In this document: piece after piece, positions 12,901 to 24,346 of the stretch
Numbering within the stretch: position 1 is the stretch's first letter
Layout of the letters: every line of letters starts with the position of its first letter
Origin: Cladochytrium replicatum
Lineage: Eukaryota; Chytridiomycota; Chytridiomycetes; Cladochytriales; Cladochytriaceae
Reading direction: 5' to 3'
DNA: 64,000 nt
NCBI GenBank assembly: GCA_025526935.1
Contig: JAHLKD010000005.1
Location: forward strand, 310,001 to 374,000
Position numbers and translations under genes: made by a program
Notes under the pieces: model-generated
Seen by the model: the letters and a program-made list of their open reading frames with translations, nothing else
Told to the model about the DNA's origin: nothing
Databases searched by the model: none

Positions 12901-13270
12901 TTTGTAGCAGCCGTTCGGTACATTTCACACAAAAATCATAAACTGGTTTTGAACTTTCGCTGCTCTTTGGAGACGGAGATGTAGTGATGTTTCGTTCCGC
13001 ATTGGTGGATTTTCTCATTGACAAGCTTGATTCCAACACGATTAAAGCAGAAGAGATTGTGCCGACTGGAAGCCCATCCATAATGGGAACTAGGTAAGTT
13101 TCTGTAACATGTGAGATCGGTTCGAATTCATCAGAAGCCTCGAATAGATTAGCCAACGCCTTCGTCTGCTGTCTCTCGACATCTCTAGCGATTACTGCCT
13201 CTGTTTTCCCGCTCTTTCTCAGTTCGCCCACAAATAACCCAAGCTCACTTGAATCCATCATATACGCCAC
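9931..13270 (-). CDS. Tel2/TELO2-like telomere-length regulation protein
   Basis: Large multi-exon gene with the pattern of Tel2 (TELO2), the HSP90 adaptor of the TTT complex that stabilises PI3K-like kinases (TOR, ATM, ATR). Exon 1 (from 13270) holds EVVERWRYLFDILCSLPDKVANR, close to the N-terminal Tel2 signature. Next come helical exons (PDMFTELLSETIRKLV; 12307-11990, LQPLLLTFLEMLDYTK). An acidic linker of the kind preceding the conserved domain follows (DDDDDESDLEPFDMSE at ~11150), then YAGSCISGLKDEKPDTV and FDEWRSAAIIGLLLR at 11020-10740. The last exon joins WID to DFGAVVAVVDDSIIRSLVQ and stops at 9931. Short exons between 10250 and 10720 and around 11200-11500 were only partly resolved. 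The call rests on motif order. Another HEAT-repeat protein is the alternative. Confidence 0.6.
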
Positions 13271-13510
13271 ACAAGCACTTGCTGGGTATTTTGTAATTAG
13301 TCACTTAGGAGAATCTGCCCACAATGGTGCGCTTGTTCACGCAAATCGACGAGGTTGTGCCCTACGAGTTCCCTCCAGTGCAGATGACGAGGGACCAGGT
13401 ACTGTTAGCTCAAAATAGCACATATAGACTGCCGTTTCTTGAGACCAAATTCATTCTAGTGTCGTCAGCGTTACCGAGCCGGTCCAGTCCTGGTTTCTAT
13501 CTACCCGGAT

Positions 13511-16093
13511 ATGCGACACTCCCTCCTATTATATACAGTCGACGAAGCTCACTCTGAGTCTCCGGCTGCACATCTCCCCAGCAGAACTGTTCCCGCCCCT
13601 CCCGCTGCTCTAGCACACGCCTTCTCAACGGACTTACAACGAAGTATGGCAGGATCCAGCTCAGTGAGTTTCCAATGCGAGCAGAGTGACGGTGAACTTC
13701 CACCTCCGTTCTTTCAAAGCTCGTTGGGGAGCCAAATTGGTAGCTCAACCTCGGCGGGAACATCAGCGGAGAGTAGCCCGGTTCGCATATTCCCATCCGT
13801 CGAAGAGCGCTACGCGCGTATTCGGGATCATGTTGCTCAGTATATCCAAAATGTTCGGCGGCGAGAGGCCGCGGCATCCTTGCGAAGTACACTAATAAAC
13901 GAGAGGACGTCCCTTTCTTCACGCAGCTCGGGGATGGCAGAAGATAGCTCTAATCAACTTCAGGAAGAGAATCAAAGAGCGAGCACGTCAAGCATGCTGC
14001 CGCCTGTCTCCAGAGCCCTACCCCAGTCGGCTGAAAACTCTGCGTTGATCCCACCGGTGGACTTCTCGACACTGGCTGAGCCGATTCCAGTAAGCAACAT
14101 ATGGCGCTCTAACAGGCGTCGTCGTTACGCGCTGGATTTTGACTCGCTGGAAGCCCACGAACCTACTTTGCCTCGACGCATGTCTCATGGTCCGTTCACG
14201 GCTGGGCTACCCGTTCCCCCGGCCATTCCGATGCAAGCAACTGGAGGTCAACCAGAAATAGAAGCTCCATCATCGGATGGAAGTGGTACTAGTGCGGACC
14301 GAATCCCAACATTGAGCAGACTCCTCGTCGAACATCTCAACAGCGTATCTACAAGACCCTTGGTAGGGAGATCGAGCATGACCTCCGGTATGGAGACGGA
14401 TCTTGATCCTCTTGGGCAATCCTCTTCCCGATTTGTCCGACTCTGGCGGGATGCTTGGCCTACCACCAACATGATCGCTGCACCTGAAGAATCTCGTGTG
14501 ACTGCAAGTCCTTTGCCGCCACTGTCATCTGCCATTGAAGATATGCGCGTCGACCCGCCGCGGATATCTTCGAGCTCGTCAACGATTCAGAATGCCGCAT
14601 TGGACGTTGCATTTGCTCCACCAAACGTTCGACCTCTCGAGCCTGGAACCAGCGTCATCAGAGAAACAGGGACCAACAACAGCAACCGCGGTTCGTCTAG
14701 CGCAAATAGTTCTGGAGATACGTTTGGGGCGAACAGAAGCATTATGATCAATGATGCGTTCACTGAGTTTGCCGAAGTTGCCGAGCGAGCTCTCAATGAC
14801 GGTGAGGCAGGGAGCGCTCCTGCCACGTTTCCGAGTGCGTCTAACTTAAACCCTTTCTTGCGCATATTGGAGACACACGAAGACGCAATGCGCGAGTTGA
14901 CTAGCGAAGTGCAAGATTTGGCTTCTAGATGGCGGATGCTTGAAGAGCGGCTAAACCCCACGTCTCAACGAAACCCTGTGCGCGATGTTTTAAGAAGTTT
15001 GCGTAACATAAGTCCATCACCACGGAACGATCTTCTTGGTAGCGACCCTGACTTCAACACGAGACAGTTTGACGGTCCTGTTGGCGAAGAGTTTGGAAAT
15101 CGATTTCAATCACACATGATTATTCGAGGAGAGAACGAACAGCTAAGCGGGATGGAGGTGGCCATGGAGAGAAGCTTTAGTCTCACGTTAGATGAACGGG
15201 CTCGTCTTAATCGTCTTCGGCAAGGTGTGCACATGCTGTTAGAAAGCGCGAGTAGGGTGGATCAAATGGGTGAAAGGGACGACGACGGCAACGATGATGA
15301 GGACGACGATGTGGATGATGATGAGGAGGAGAGCGAAGATAGTCAAGATGATGGTGAAGACGATGACGATGATGAGGAGGAAAATGCTGATGACAACGAT
15401 GAAAGACGAGGCGGTGGGTCAGGAATGTACGATGCATATGATGAACCTTTTACCGACGACGGCGAACTGGATCGCGAGTTCCGCCGGGAAGAAGGGCAAG
15501 GATCGCATTCTGGAACAATCCAAAGCGGTGGATCCCCTATGGACAGTGGTGATCCAGTACCTGCTTTCGAATACTATTTTTGGATGTTGATGCGGGCGCC
15601 GGTCGCGAATCGAAATGACAATGCACGTCAACAAATGGAGGCAACTACTACAATGAAGCCCGAGTGGGCAGAGTGGATCATGACAATGGAGCTTCTGGAA
15701 AGGGTTCGAGGTAAGCGTGGGAAGATTGTGATTGAACATCATTCGCTTATTTTGTTAAATCAAGCTGGAGTGAAATCAATGGCGGAACAGATTCGACGAC
15801 AGCGATCCTCTGAATCTTTTTTTCGGAATATGAACACCGAGACACCGGAGGTTAGGTTGGATGATCCGAGCTCATCGGAACCTTCAGAGGATATTCACGC
15901 CGCAATTCCTGTACCAGTGATTGTTCCCTCTTCAACGAGCGCTGAATCATCTACTGCTGCAGCACCACCAACCGTCACTGCGTTGTCGCCGTCCGTATCG
16001 GTGGAAATTATGAGAAGTGGGATTGACGCGGCCAGTTCTGCTCGGAAGCGCAAGCGAGAACTAGATGACGGTGGAGAGGTTACTGTTCGTTGA
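13511..16093 (+). CDS. Large low-complexity hypothetical protein with acidic tract
   Basis: Open frame of 860 codons, Ser/Pro/Arg-rich, with no domain I recognise. Met at 13511 and one at 13646 are both possible starts. A short upstream frame at 13324 (MVRLFTQIDEVVPYEF) ending in a GTACTG donor could be a first exon. Visible parts are: a predicted helical segment ERYARIRDHVAQYIQNVRRRE near residue 100, a coiled-coil-like piece around residues 455-480 (EDAMRELTSEVQDLASRWRM), an almost pure Asp/Glu tract at residues ~590-630 (15275-15400), and a C-terminal basic KRKREL that may be a nuclear signal. After the acidic tract, FEYYFWMLMRAP is the only hydrophobic patch. A nuclear scaffold or regulator is plausible, but no function can be given. 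Confidence 0.65.
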   Translation: MRHSLLLYTVDEAHSESPAAHLPSRTVPAPPAALAHAFSTDLQRSMAGSSSVSFQCEQSDGELPPPFFQSSLGSQIGSSTSAGTSAESSPVRIFPSVEERYARIRDHVAQYIQNVRRREAAASLRSTLINERTSLSSRSSGMAEDSSNQLQEENQRASTSSMLPPVSRALPQSAENSALIPPVDFSTLAEPIPVSNIWRSNRRRRYALDFDSLEAHEPTLPRRMSHGPFTAGLPVPPAIPMQATGGQPEIEAPSSDGSGTSADRIPTLSRLLVEHLNSVSTRPLVGRSSMTSGMETDLDPLGQSSSRFVRLWRDAWPTTNMIAAPEESRVTASPLPPLSSAIEDMRVDPPRISSSSSTIQNAALDVAFAPPNVRPLEPGTSVIRETGTNNSNRGSSSANSSGDTFGANRSIMINDAFTEFAEVAERALNDGEAGSAPATFPSASNLNPFLRILETHEDAMRELTSEVQDLASRWRMLEERLNPTSQRNPVRDVLRSLRNISPSPRNDLLGSDPDFNTRQFDGPVGEEFGNRFQSHMIIRGENEQLSGMEVAMERSFSLTLDERARLNRLRQGVHMLLESASRVDQMGERDDDGNDDEDDDVDDDEEESEDSQDDGEDDDDDEEENADDNDERRGGGSGMYDAYDEPFTDDGELDREFRREEGQGSHSGTIQSGGSPMDSGDPVPAFEYYFWMLMRAPVANRNDNARQQMEATTTMKPEWAEWIMTMELLERVRGKRGKIVIEHHSLILLNQAGVKSMAEQIRRQRSSESFFRNMNTETPEVRLDDPSSSEPSEDIHAAIPVPVIVPSSTSAESSTAAAPPTVTALSPSVSVEIMRSGIDAASSARKRKRELDDGGEVTVR

Positions 16094-16393
16094 TTTTGAT
16101 TCACGAGATAGTGTTTCAACTCACTGTATTGCTTAATCGTTTTGTTTGCTGGCGGTCTTGCATGGCTTCTACTACCGCAAAGTCTTCTCTTGTATATATT
16201 CATGTCTCAATGTTAATTGTTTCCCATTCCGTGACAAGGGATCTCGTGAAGGATCACCGAAATTTTCATTAATTGACCAAGCAAAGTCAGGGACAACCGA
16301 ATCTTCGACCTAGCAAATGAAGCTGCCCATCATCGGCGCAGAGCAACTGACGATAATACTAGAATTTATCTCCTTAACACGTGGCTTGGTGTC

Positions 16394-19300
16394 ATGTCTA
16401 CCCGCATTGGTGAGTTGTTTTGGAAGGCTCGATTCGGATGGGACAGAGGCTGAATTTCTTTGTAATGCAGACAAGTCCAAGACTAAGTTCGCTCCAAAGG
16501 TCGCTGGTCGGAGAGCGGCCGGCGGGGACATGGGTCCGCCAAAAGGCGGCCCGCTCAAGAGTCCTTCCATGAACCCAACAATACGAAACCCTCCATTACG
16601 CAGCCCGGTCATACCCCCAAAAAGCCCAATCCGACGACCTTCACAGTCTCCTGTTCCGTCCAGGAGTGTCACTGCAGCATCTCCCAGCACTCCCGCGTTC
16701 CAGCTACCACCTCCCATATCACCAGCTTCAACGAGCAGCGATGCATTGCTTCTTGCTGACATGAACCGAGTATCAGCGGATCCTGCAATATCGCCTTTCG
16801 TTCTTCCACCCCCTTCCACAAGCTCAGCACATACTTCAGTATCGGTCGGGGAAGAGATATTGAATGCAACGAACGCTCTGCTCGCTTCATCTGATCGACG
16901 GCCAACATCTCACAAACACTTGGTAACACCGGAGCCTGTTCAAAACCTGCACATAAGACGAAACCCTGGCGCTCCAGCAGCAACTTCATCTGATTCACAC
17001 CCTGTTGCACGGCAGACTGCTCCCTTAGTAAATCCTGATGCGTTGAAGAAGAAGGTACTGGGTCTGGCGGTTGGAGCGTTCAAACCGATTGGCCGGCGAC
17101 CTCCATCCGAAACAGCACCCACTCAGTCGTCTCAAATCTCAGTATCACGGTCGGAAATCAGCCAATCTCAGTTGACGTTCGTAGGTGACGATGCTTTCGA
17201 AAGTCAGTTTCCTCGTCTGGACCACCTCTCCTACGTGATGCAAACACAGGATGATCCCGCGACTTCGTCACATAGCGACCCAATATCACAAGCGGAAACT
17301 GCGGTGGGCAGTCAGCCAGCTGATATTCCTCGTCCTAAGCCTGCAGCGCCAGCTCTAGTGAACCCAGCAGCTTTGAGAAAGAAAGGACTAGGGCTTGCTG
17401 TCGGCGCATTCAAGCCGATTCTTGGTCGGCGACCTGACTCTGCTGGACAAAATATTGCAAATGCCCCCGCACAACAGGAACCAGTCCCCGAAGTCGAGCC
17501 TCAACCATCGACATTAGCACATGTATCGCACGAGCCAATGCTGGCAGAATCATCAACTCATCGTTCTGCCGACCCTCCTCCTTCGATCAGATTCCAGCTA
17601 CCAGACCCATCTCTAACAAGCACGTTTTCGGTAGCGGAAGATCTTCCTTTCACAGTCTCCGCACCAATTCGAATGCCCAGCGAGGAGCCCGGAATCATGG
17701 ACCTAGATGAAGTGAATCCTCTCACTGAGTACCTTGGGAGTCGGTTTGGGTTTGACGCAGATAGCGCAGGTATTTATCTATTACATACCAATGAATTTCA
17801 CTTAAATCGGTTCATAGTAGCAGGATCAGACAACGTTCGGAAGGTAGTAGATACGTGGAAAAATAAGATCGGTTCTGTTTAATTTATTTATTAGCAAGTA
17901 CGGTTTTCTGATTCGACGCGACCGGGTACCGCTAATGCAACCAGAGTTCCCACTGTTGGGTCTCGCAATGTCCTTTCGATAGGCTCTCGACGGATCCCGG
18001 CAATTGGCACTGTGCCAGAAGCGTCGCATGTCAGTGAACCAGACTCAACCGACGATTATTCTGCGTTTCAGATGGCAACATCAAAGGTTCAGAAGGTTGT
18101 TTCCGATACAGTTGCCGCATTGGATGTTTTCGACGACGACGTAAGAGAAGAATACATGTCGGTTGTGACTTCTCGGCGTTTGCCACCTCGCGTAAGGCTT
18201 TTCAATATCCTCGACACGGGCTTCCTTTTTAACGTTGCAACCTGCAGATCTTTTCAGCACGAAACCCGAGGAGCCCATCAGGAGAAGTCCCGTCTCTCGA
18301 ACGTGAAGCGACCCCGGAAGACCATGACACACCTGGTGCGCCGAGCACACCTCCATCAAATGACATTGAAATGGCCGATCCTGAGCCAGAAGAAGAAGCC
18401 GATAGCTCCGACGAGGATATTGCAAACATGACTCTCACCAAGCTGATCCGATCAACCTTCAAAAGGGGGAAGATTTCCTCTGCACATCAGAAGTATTTGG
18501 AAGAAAAGCAAAACTCGCAAAAGCGAAAGCGAGAAGGAAGCACGGCGGCCGACCCGACTTCTGGATCAAAGGCTGGTACTCCTGTGGCCTCAGATGATCG
18601 TGGAAACAAGCGAAGTCGATCAGCTGCAAGCATACGATCCTCCAGTGTAAGATCTACAGGGTATGTTCTCTACCAAGTTCGCGTTCCCTCGGTGGCTGAT
18701 ATTATTTAATTGATCAGTGCTGCTGCTGCTGCTCCGCGAGTTCGACTGGTTGATGGACGATTGGTTGTGGACACGTTGTCGCTTGTTATCGAAGAAGAAG
18801 CGGAGGAAGAGCTGGAGATGGAGAATGTGGAAGAAGGGTCGAACGAGTATATCACCAGCCAGTCGTTCCGAAGGCCGACAGCGGGACATACTACATGGAA
18901 CAAGGCAGACACCGAACGCTTCTACCAGGTATATTTAAATTGTAGTGAATGATTTTCGATTCTTATCGATTTATTGGTAGGGGCTGGCTTATTTTGGAAC
19001 CAACTTCACAATGATTGCGATGATGTTTTCGAAGAAGAAGGCGAAACATATCAAGAACAAGTTCAATGTCGAAGAGCGCAAGAATCCGAAAAAGGTCACG
19101 AAGGCTCTTCGGCAGCGGAGAACTCCAGGTATGAGAAATCTTGTCGCAATTGCTTTCTGGTGTGCTCATACATTTGCAATTGCCCATAGACGAAGAGCTT
19201 CTGGAGCAAATCCGACAAGAACGCACAGCGAGAAAGGAAGCTGAGCTTGCCGCCCTCCAAAAAAGCGACGATGAAGATGGGGAAGGCGACAAAGTGGAAG

Positions 19301-19779
19301 GAAAAGACGATGATGGCGCGGCTGCGAGTAGCAGCAAGGAGCCAGCAGATGCGACAGAGGATCCTCTGGATGCGCTTATTGCCGTGGCTGATGACCCAGA
19401 ACCACCAACGCGGCAAGAGACTCCCGCACAGCAACAACCACAACCACAAGCTGCACCACCACAGCCAGCACCACCCAAGGCGCAACCACCTCCGATATCC
19501 TCTGTGGCGGGTCCAAGTCGTCCCACTGGACCCGTTGGCAAGTTTGCGCCAAAGGTGTCCAGCTTCCGTGCAGTTCCGCGCGTTGCTCCGAGAGGAACGG
19601 ATCCACCTCCAGAGAACGCAACGGTGCCTCAGCAAGAGAGAGAGACTGTGACACAGGAGACTCCAGGGGAGGAACGGCCAGTAGCTGCTGCACCGACACC
19701 GGTTGTGGAAACGGTGGAGGAGACGAGAAAGCCAGTTCGATCGAGGGCGATTCCCATGATAGGATCAGGGAAGAGGTAG
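16394..19779 (+). CDS. BDP1: TFIIIB subunit Bdp1 (B'')
   Basis: Seven exons give 989 aa in one frame: 16394-16409, 16471-17769, 17899-18191, 18248-18660, 18718-18928, 18981-19128 and 19190-19779. The first coding exon is only 16 nt (MSTRI, then DKSKTKFAPKV, typical of Bdp1 N-termini). Bdp1 joins TBP and Brf1 on RNA polymerase III promoters and bends and opens the DNA. The diagnostic SANT/Myb domain is split by the intron at 18929-18980: TTWNKADTERFYQ, then GLAYFGTNFTMIAMMF and KHIKNKFNVEERKNP. It is preceded by the acidic EEEAEEELEMENVEEGSN segment usual in the family. The N-terminal half is Pro/Ser-rich and carries two copies of LGLAVGAFKPI (at ~17060 and ~17390). The C-terminus is Pro/Gln-rich. 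The start was chosen because this Met joins in frame to the conserved KSKTKFAPK block, while the longer upstream frame does not resemble the family. Confidence 0.9.
17053..17430 (+). repeat. Duplicated LGLAVGAFKPI module within Bdp1
   Basis: Inside Bdp1 exon 2, a block of about 25 residues occurs twice, some 110 residues apart: first as NPDALKKKVLGLAVGAFKPI followed by GRRPP, and again as NPAALRKKGLGLAVGAFKPI followed by LGRRPD. The surrounding low-complexity sequence is not duplicated. The core is conserved while its flanks drift, which suggests a selected short linear motif rather than a fresh tandem copy. Confidence 0.75.
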
Positions 19780-19811
19780 CACGCCTTTAAAATTGGATCG
19801 AGTGTATCTAG

Positions 19812-21650
19812 TTGTTTTTAATTATCGAATATCTCAACAAGCCACTTGCAACTCAGCAGGAGGCATTAACATGTACCAAAATCAAACGTATCGAGCGTGC
19901 TCTTGGACGAATCACACATAAAACATCGGCGCTAAATGCTGTGATGGCTAGAATTGCGGCATCCTTTCCACTTTTTGGGGAACGTGGTTCTACTTTGGTG
20001 CTGGTTCTACTTTGGTCCATGCCGGATCACGCGAGCCGATGGTTGATCGACGGATTGATGACCGGAATGCTCACCGGGGCCCTATTTCTGCTGCCCCCTC
20101 AGCCCACTCCGGGACAGGCAGCCTCCTCGCCAGGATTTCCTGCCTGCCCTGACCTCAGTCGTTCAGTCGCGTCTGCAAACCCCATCCTCGGGATCCGACA
20201 CTGCTCGCGTCTGCGATATCGTCATTCGCGAGACTGGGGCGTCATCTTCGAAGAAACATGTCTTCCTAGCAGCAGGACTCCGCGCATTCACTGACCAATT
20301 CACGGTGGTTCGTTCAGGGTACCCGCTCGCAGACGACTCCGCACTCTTAAAGCCCGCATGCAAACCAACTCCACCACTACGCCGCCACCATCTCCGTAGG
20401 CTCGCCTTTTGCCAACTGGCTTACCAACTTTACGTCCGCCATGCAAAACAGAGTCATTGAGGACTCGACTATGGGTTGCTCCCATGGACTGTCATTTTTA
20501 TCAGTCTCAAGTGGCATTGAGTATGATTCAGAGGTGAGGAAGAACTGGTAGAGATGCAGTTCTGATGGGCCAAGTTATCTCAGTGTCAGCAGAGCTTTGT
20601 GGAATCACCAACGAAGTGGCATCGTGGAGGAGAGGATTGCTACCAATGCAGCTCTTGATCTTGCTCATTGTGCTTGGGTTAGTTTGATACTGCCGCCGCA
20701 TCTCACTGGCTGTTGTGATTATCCAGTGCAGTTCCCAGTTGCTACTGAGCAAGAAAATGAGGCTATCTTCAGAGCGGCCAGCGTTCCCCTGTCGTACAAC
20801 AGAGGGAACAGTGCAGCACAGGAGATGCACACTGTTGACCAAGCAAGAGCGTTGATTGCGCGTGGTGTCCTGTTGGATATTACGACTCCTAATCTTGAGC
20901 GTTTTTGACTGCTGCTTTGGCTGCGCGCACAGTTACACCCAGAGTAGCTTCAGTGAGTGTAGGACTATTGTCGCAGAGTAAAGATGTTGATCCTGAGTCA
21001 GAAGCACCTGTGCTGAAAATAACTCTCTACTGTGTGATACGATAACTCTCTACTGTCCCCTGTACAGATAGAGTGAGGTGGATATACTCCAGTCAATGAT
21101 GATTCACAATAATGTGCAATATGGGATTCTGCAACAAACTCTATACACAGATAGTTCTGTAGCTGTTCGGGATGGCGCGGTCTCAATTACATATTCAGTC
21201 GTCGAGCAGAAAGAAGATTTGTCATTGGAGCAAACTGTAGCTGAGAAAATCCAGAATATTCCTGCCATTTCATTTTATCAAGAGAGTGGCACTTTTGGCA
21301 GCAGTAAATATTAAGCTTCGGCGGGTCCGGGTGAGGTCCGGATGTCAGAGGCGACGGAATTAAACCCTTATTTTGGGTCGTGTTTGTCCAGGCACCCACC
21401 GGGTCACTGATGGGTAGGAGTGGTATACCTGGACCCATAGTGGTTGAAACCTGTACCTGACCCTGACCCGCCGGGTTTTTGCTGCTCAGGAGAGCTGATT
21501 TGGGCTGTTCCACCTATCAACTTGTAATTGTTTAGTGGATTTTTATACATCTTTACGATTGTGTTTGTAAATATCACACTGTCCACCAGACACAAAGTGT
21601 TTATGTAAATATCAAGCGTGTTCTAACTCAAGTTCAATCACTCCTCTTCT
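19812..21650. other. Gene-poor, repeat-like region
   Basis: No intact gene was found. The stretch holds several medium ORFs on both strands without family motifs, for example 19986-20460 (VCDIVIRETGASSSKK) and 20597-20908. It also has short direct repeats (GGTTCTACTTTGGT twice near 19984-20018; ATAACTCTCTACTGT twice near 21020-21055). At 21310-21480 lies a GC-rich quasi-palindromic block of GGGTC/GACCC steps, of a type often seen in fungal interspersed repeats. It adjoins the hAT remnant and is probably transposon-derived. Confidence 0.4.
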
Positions 21651-21689
21651 GTATCTAGTTCATATCGTCAGAGTCCCATCTACCACTGG

Positions 21690-22761
21690 TTACACCATTG
21701 CCAACCCAGTCCTGATGAACCAATCAATGTCGTCATTTGAAAGTATGAAATCCTTGGCCAAACCTGCCTTCCAAGGTTTCCAATCCACCCAAGGGAGCGT
21801 TATGGATGACAGATGCTCAATGTATGCTTCCAAGAAAAGAAATCTGGTTCTTCGATGTCCAACAGTCAGCTGTTATTGATACTGTGAAGGTGAACTAACA
21901 ATCAGACCGAGCTCCTTCTGCCTATCGTAAAGATCCATCTCATTTTGCTTCACCGCTTTTGCGGTCTTTGGTGTATAGTTTGGCTGAAAAGTCTTCAGCA
22001 TGCTGACAAAGAACTCGTTCTCCACAACAGTAAAAGCCTGATTGTCTGCAGCAATCCAGTCCAAAATCGACCACCATGGTACGTCTGGATTGAACACAAA
22101 GTCTTGCTCCTTCTCCAGCGGGCTGAAACTCAATGTCTGTTGTCCCTTGGGGACGGTGTCCAACTGTCCAAGCGACCTGGCAATACTCCCATGCTGGAGA
22201 AAGTTTTTTGGTTGATCCCGTCTTGTAGACCTTCTGGCTCCACTTGCATTTCGCAACCGAACACGTTCTCAGTCCATTATCAACCTTATAGTAATCCTTT
22301 GCTATGCCCCCTCGACCACCACTACAGTCCGACATGCTATCAACATCTGTGTCTGATGAAAGCATTGATGGTTGACCGATCCAGCTGCTGGCTCCTGTCA
22401 CACTACAGCTGCCCAGATTGGTGATTGATTACCCAGCTGAGTCACCAATTTTGATCAATCCTCCTCAACCTGTTCGTGATCGTGCTGCTGGTTTGACAGC
22501 AAAACTAACGTCATCAGGAAGCTCTGGTGCACGCTGAGAAGCCAGGCCCAACTCGCTGGAGTCATTGGAAGAAGATGTGGAGCCGGGCTCTCGAGTGCTG
22601 TTGTTGCCACCGTGTTCTGATATACGTCTGCGTTTGTCAGCACAAACGCATGCTGTTTCCCTCGTTGGACCTCTGAAATTTGTGGGCCTGGCAGACTTTG
22701 CTTCTGTGTGGCAAGCAGATCGCTGCACCAGTCTCTGGACAGTTTGAAACTTGCAGAACAA
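21690..22761 (-). mobile_element. Decayed hAT-family transposase fragment
   Basis: Minus-strand remnants of a BED-finger hAT transposase spread over frames. 22761-22465 has an Arg/Ser-rich N-terminal part (KRRRISEHGGN). 22401-22260 has a BED-like zinc finger (YYKVDNGLRTCSVAKCKW). In another frame 22256-21873 continues HGSIARSLGQLD, QQTLSFSPLEKEQDF and ILDWIAADNQAFTVVENEF, the usual segment before the RNase H-like core. Next comes VSITADCWTSKNQISFLGS at ~21880-21820, the conserved TADCWTS motif with the first catalytic Asp region. The remainder (WVDWK, then noise) is lost, and no C-terminal dimerisation domain was seen. Frame changes and missing parts show an inactive copy. Terminal inverted repeats were not identified. 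Confidence 0.7.
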
Positions 22762-22869
22762 CCAAACCTGAGCCTACAGAATGTGGTAACATCATAGAAG
22801 ACACGTCAGTTTACGTTTCCACCATCATAAATACATACTATTCTTCCCGAGTAGACAATTGTTATTGAC

Positions 22870-23625
22870 TTAACAATTATATCTCACAGGTCTCTTTGCA
22901 TCCCACATTGAGAACTCTTGGACATCTCCAGTCCATCTGTTATGTAGTAGTGTCACATGCCCAGTTTAATTAATGTTAAATTGGACGGTCCACACCCACC
23001 AGTCGTTTGAACAAAATAAAATCTGATATTTCAGGTTGCCGCGAAGAAAACATGACGTCATGAATTCAACAGACCATTTTGATTTGGGAGACCGCACCAA
23101 TGCCCCCCTAAAGCTCGCCGTGCCCATCGTTTGTTTTTTTATATACCTTGTTTGAACTGGTAGCCTGTTGTTTGCTTGACGGAGTGTGCAATTTCGTGCC
23201 AGGCATCGGCTTGCCTTGTTTGCTGTGTGTAAAGAAAGGAGAAAGCCATTGTGTGAGGGAAGAGGAGGTCTTAATGCATCAAACAGACAACACCAAGTAA
23301 ACCGCAACCGAGATCAGGTAATTGGGGCAAATTGGGCAAAACCCGTACAAATGCAGTGATCGCTGCTTCAAATCTTGCTCTTTTGCGGAGCGGCCGAGCT
23401 GGAAGAAATAAAGAAAAAAAGAGAAACGCGGAGTCAGAAGGCCACGAAAGTAGTTGTTGGAATCAAAACGATGACAAGGCGAAGCATAATAGCATATGAA
23501 GATCAATATATTTTCAATCCTGTGTTGCAACAAAAGAACACGCTAACTACAGTTGGCCCTCACAAAGTGGCTTGAACTTTCATCCCAAACCAGCTTGTAG
23601 AAATGGCAAAATGGGAAGGTCGTCC
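22870..23625. other. Intergenic stretch, nothing recognised
   Basis: Short ORFs only, on both strands, with no motif or signal peptide that I would defend. It separates the hAT remnant from the SOD gene and may hold the SOD 3' untranslated region near 23580-23625. Confidence 0.4.
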
Positions 23626-24346
23626 TTACTTTGTGATACCGATGACACCGCAGGCTAGACGACCTCCTACGAGAGGGGAAAAGATTGGTTGAGTGACGAG
23701 AAGGTCAAAACAAGCAGATTACGGGCTGACCAGCGTTCCCAGTGGTCACAGAAAGCTCGTGGCCGCCCTTTCCAAGGTCGTCAGGGTCAGCGTGAACAAC
23801 AACGGTGCGGCTATTTCCAAGAAAAATTAGTACCTCCTCAAAGATGTTGCAAGTATACGCTTTCAAAGTTACCCGATGATGGAGAGAGGGCCGAGGAGTT
23901 TGACCTGGGAGTCAGAAAGAATGGTCGCAATGGTTCCGTCAGCAGCGACGGTGACGTTGCCGAGATCACCGACGTGTCGGTTGTCATCGGTTGGGGAACC
24001 GTGGGTCTTCCCGAAGGGATTGTAGTGAGCTGAGAAGAGTAAATGCAGCAATTTTAGTATATCATTTCGAAGTGGAGTGAGTGGGAGATCTTACCACCAG
24101 CGGAAGTGCAGCCATTGGTGTTGTCACCGAACTCGCTGTTAACGGTGGTTAGAAACGTTCCTGGTGACCAACAAAATTGCCTAAACAGGATTTTAGCACT
24201 CACTGGACGTGGAAGCCGTGAAGACCAGGGGTGAGACCCTTTAGGTCGAGGTGGACTTCGGTGGAGGCAGATTCGGATTCCTGGACGAAGGTAACGGTGC
24301 CTGTGACGGGAGAGTCACCTCGGAGAACAGCGACAGCCTTGACCAT
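23626..24346 (-). CDS. SOD1: Cu/Zn superoxide dismutase
   Basis: Five exons give 153 aa, the usual length: 24346-24204, 24135-24095, 24029-23873, 23810-23731 and 23666-23626. The enzyme turns superoxide into hydrogen peroxide and oxygen in the cytosol and mitochondrial intermembrane space. Copper ligands are seen in GLHGFHVHEFGD (split by intron 1 inside the second His codon), in the bridging AHYNPFG and in [17 protein letters not shown]. The family disulfide cysteines are GCTSAG and LACGVIG. The start [11 protein letters not shown] is the standard N-terminus, and there is no targeting peptide. It is head-to-head with the rhomboid protease gene, about 350 bp between start codons. Confidence 0.97.

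Noticed and set aside
13100-13125. GGTTCGAATTC as a tRNA T-arm
   Set aside because: No matching acceptor or anticodon stems, and it lies inside the Tel2-like coding exon.
15207-15437. His-rich minus-strand ORF
   Set aside because: It is the antisense reading of the GAT/GAC acidic tract of the plus-strand protein.
16317-16470. Longer upstream start for Bdp1 (continuous frame from 16317)
   Set aside because: The frame reads through a good GTGAGT...GCAG intron. The Met at 16394 spliced to 16471 gives the family's typical N-terminus.
17770-17882. Stop of the Bdp1 exon 2 frame at 17882 as the end of a separate gene
   Set aside because: An intron at 17770-17898 joins in frame to the next exon, and the SANT domain lies downstream. 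The total length is divisible by three.
21310-21480. GGGTC/GACCC-rich block as a CRISPR or origin-like array
   Set aside because: Units are irregular with no fixed spacer. It fits a decayed interspersed repeat better.
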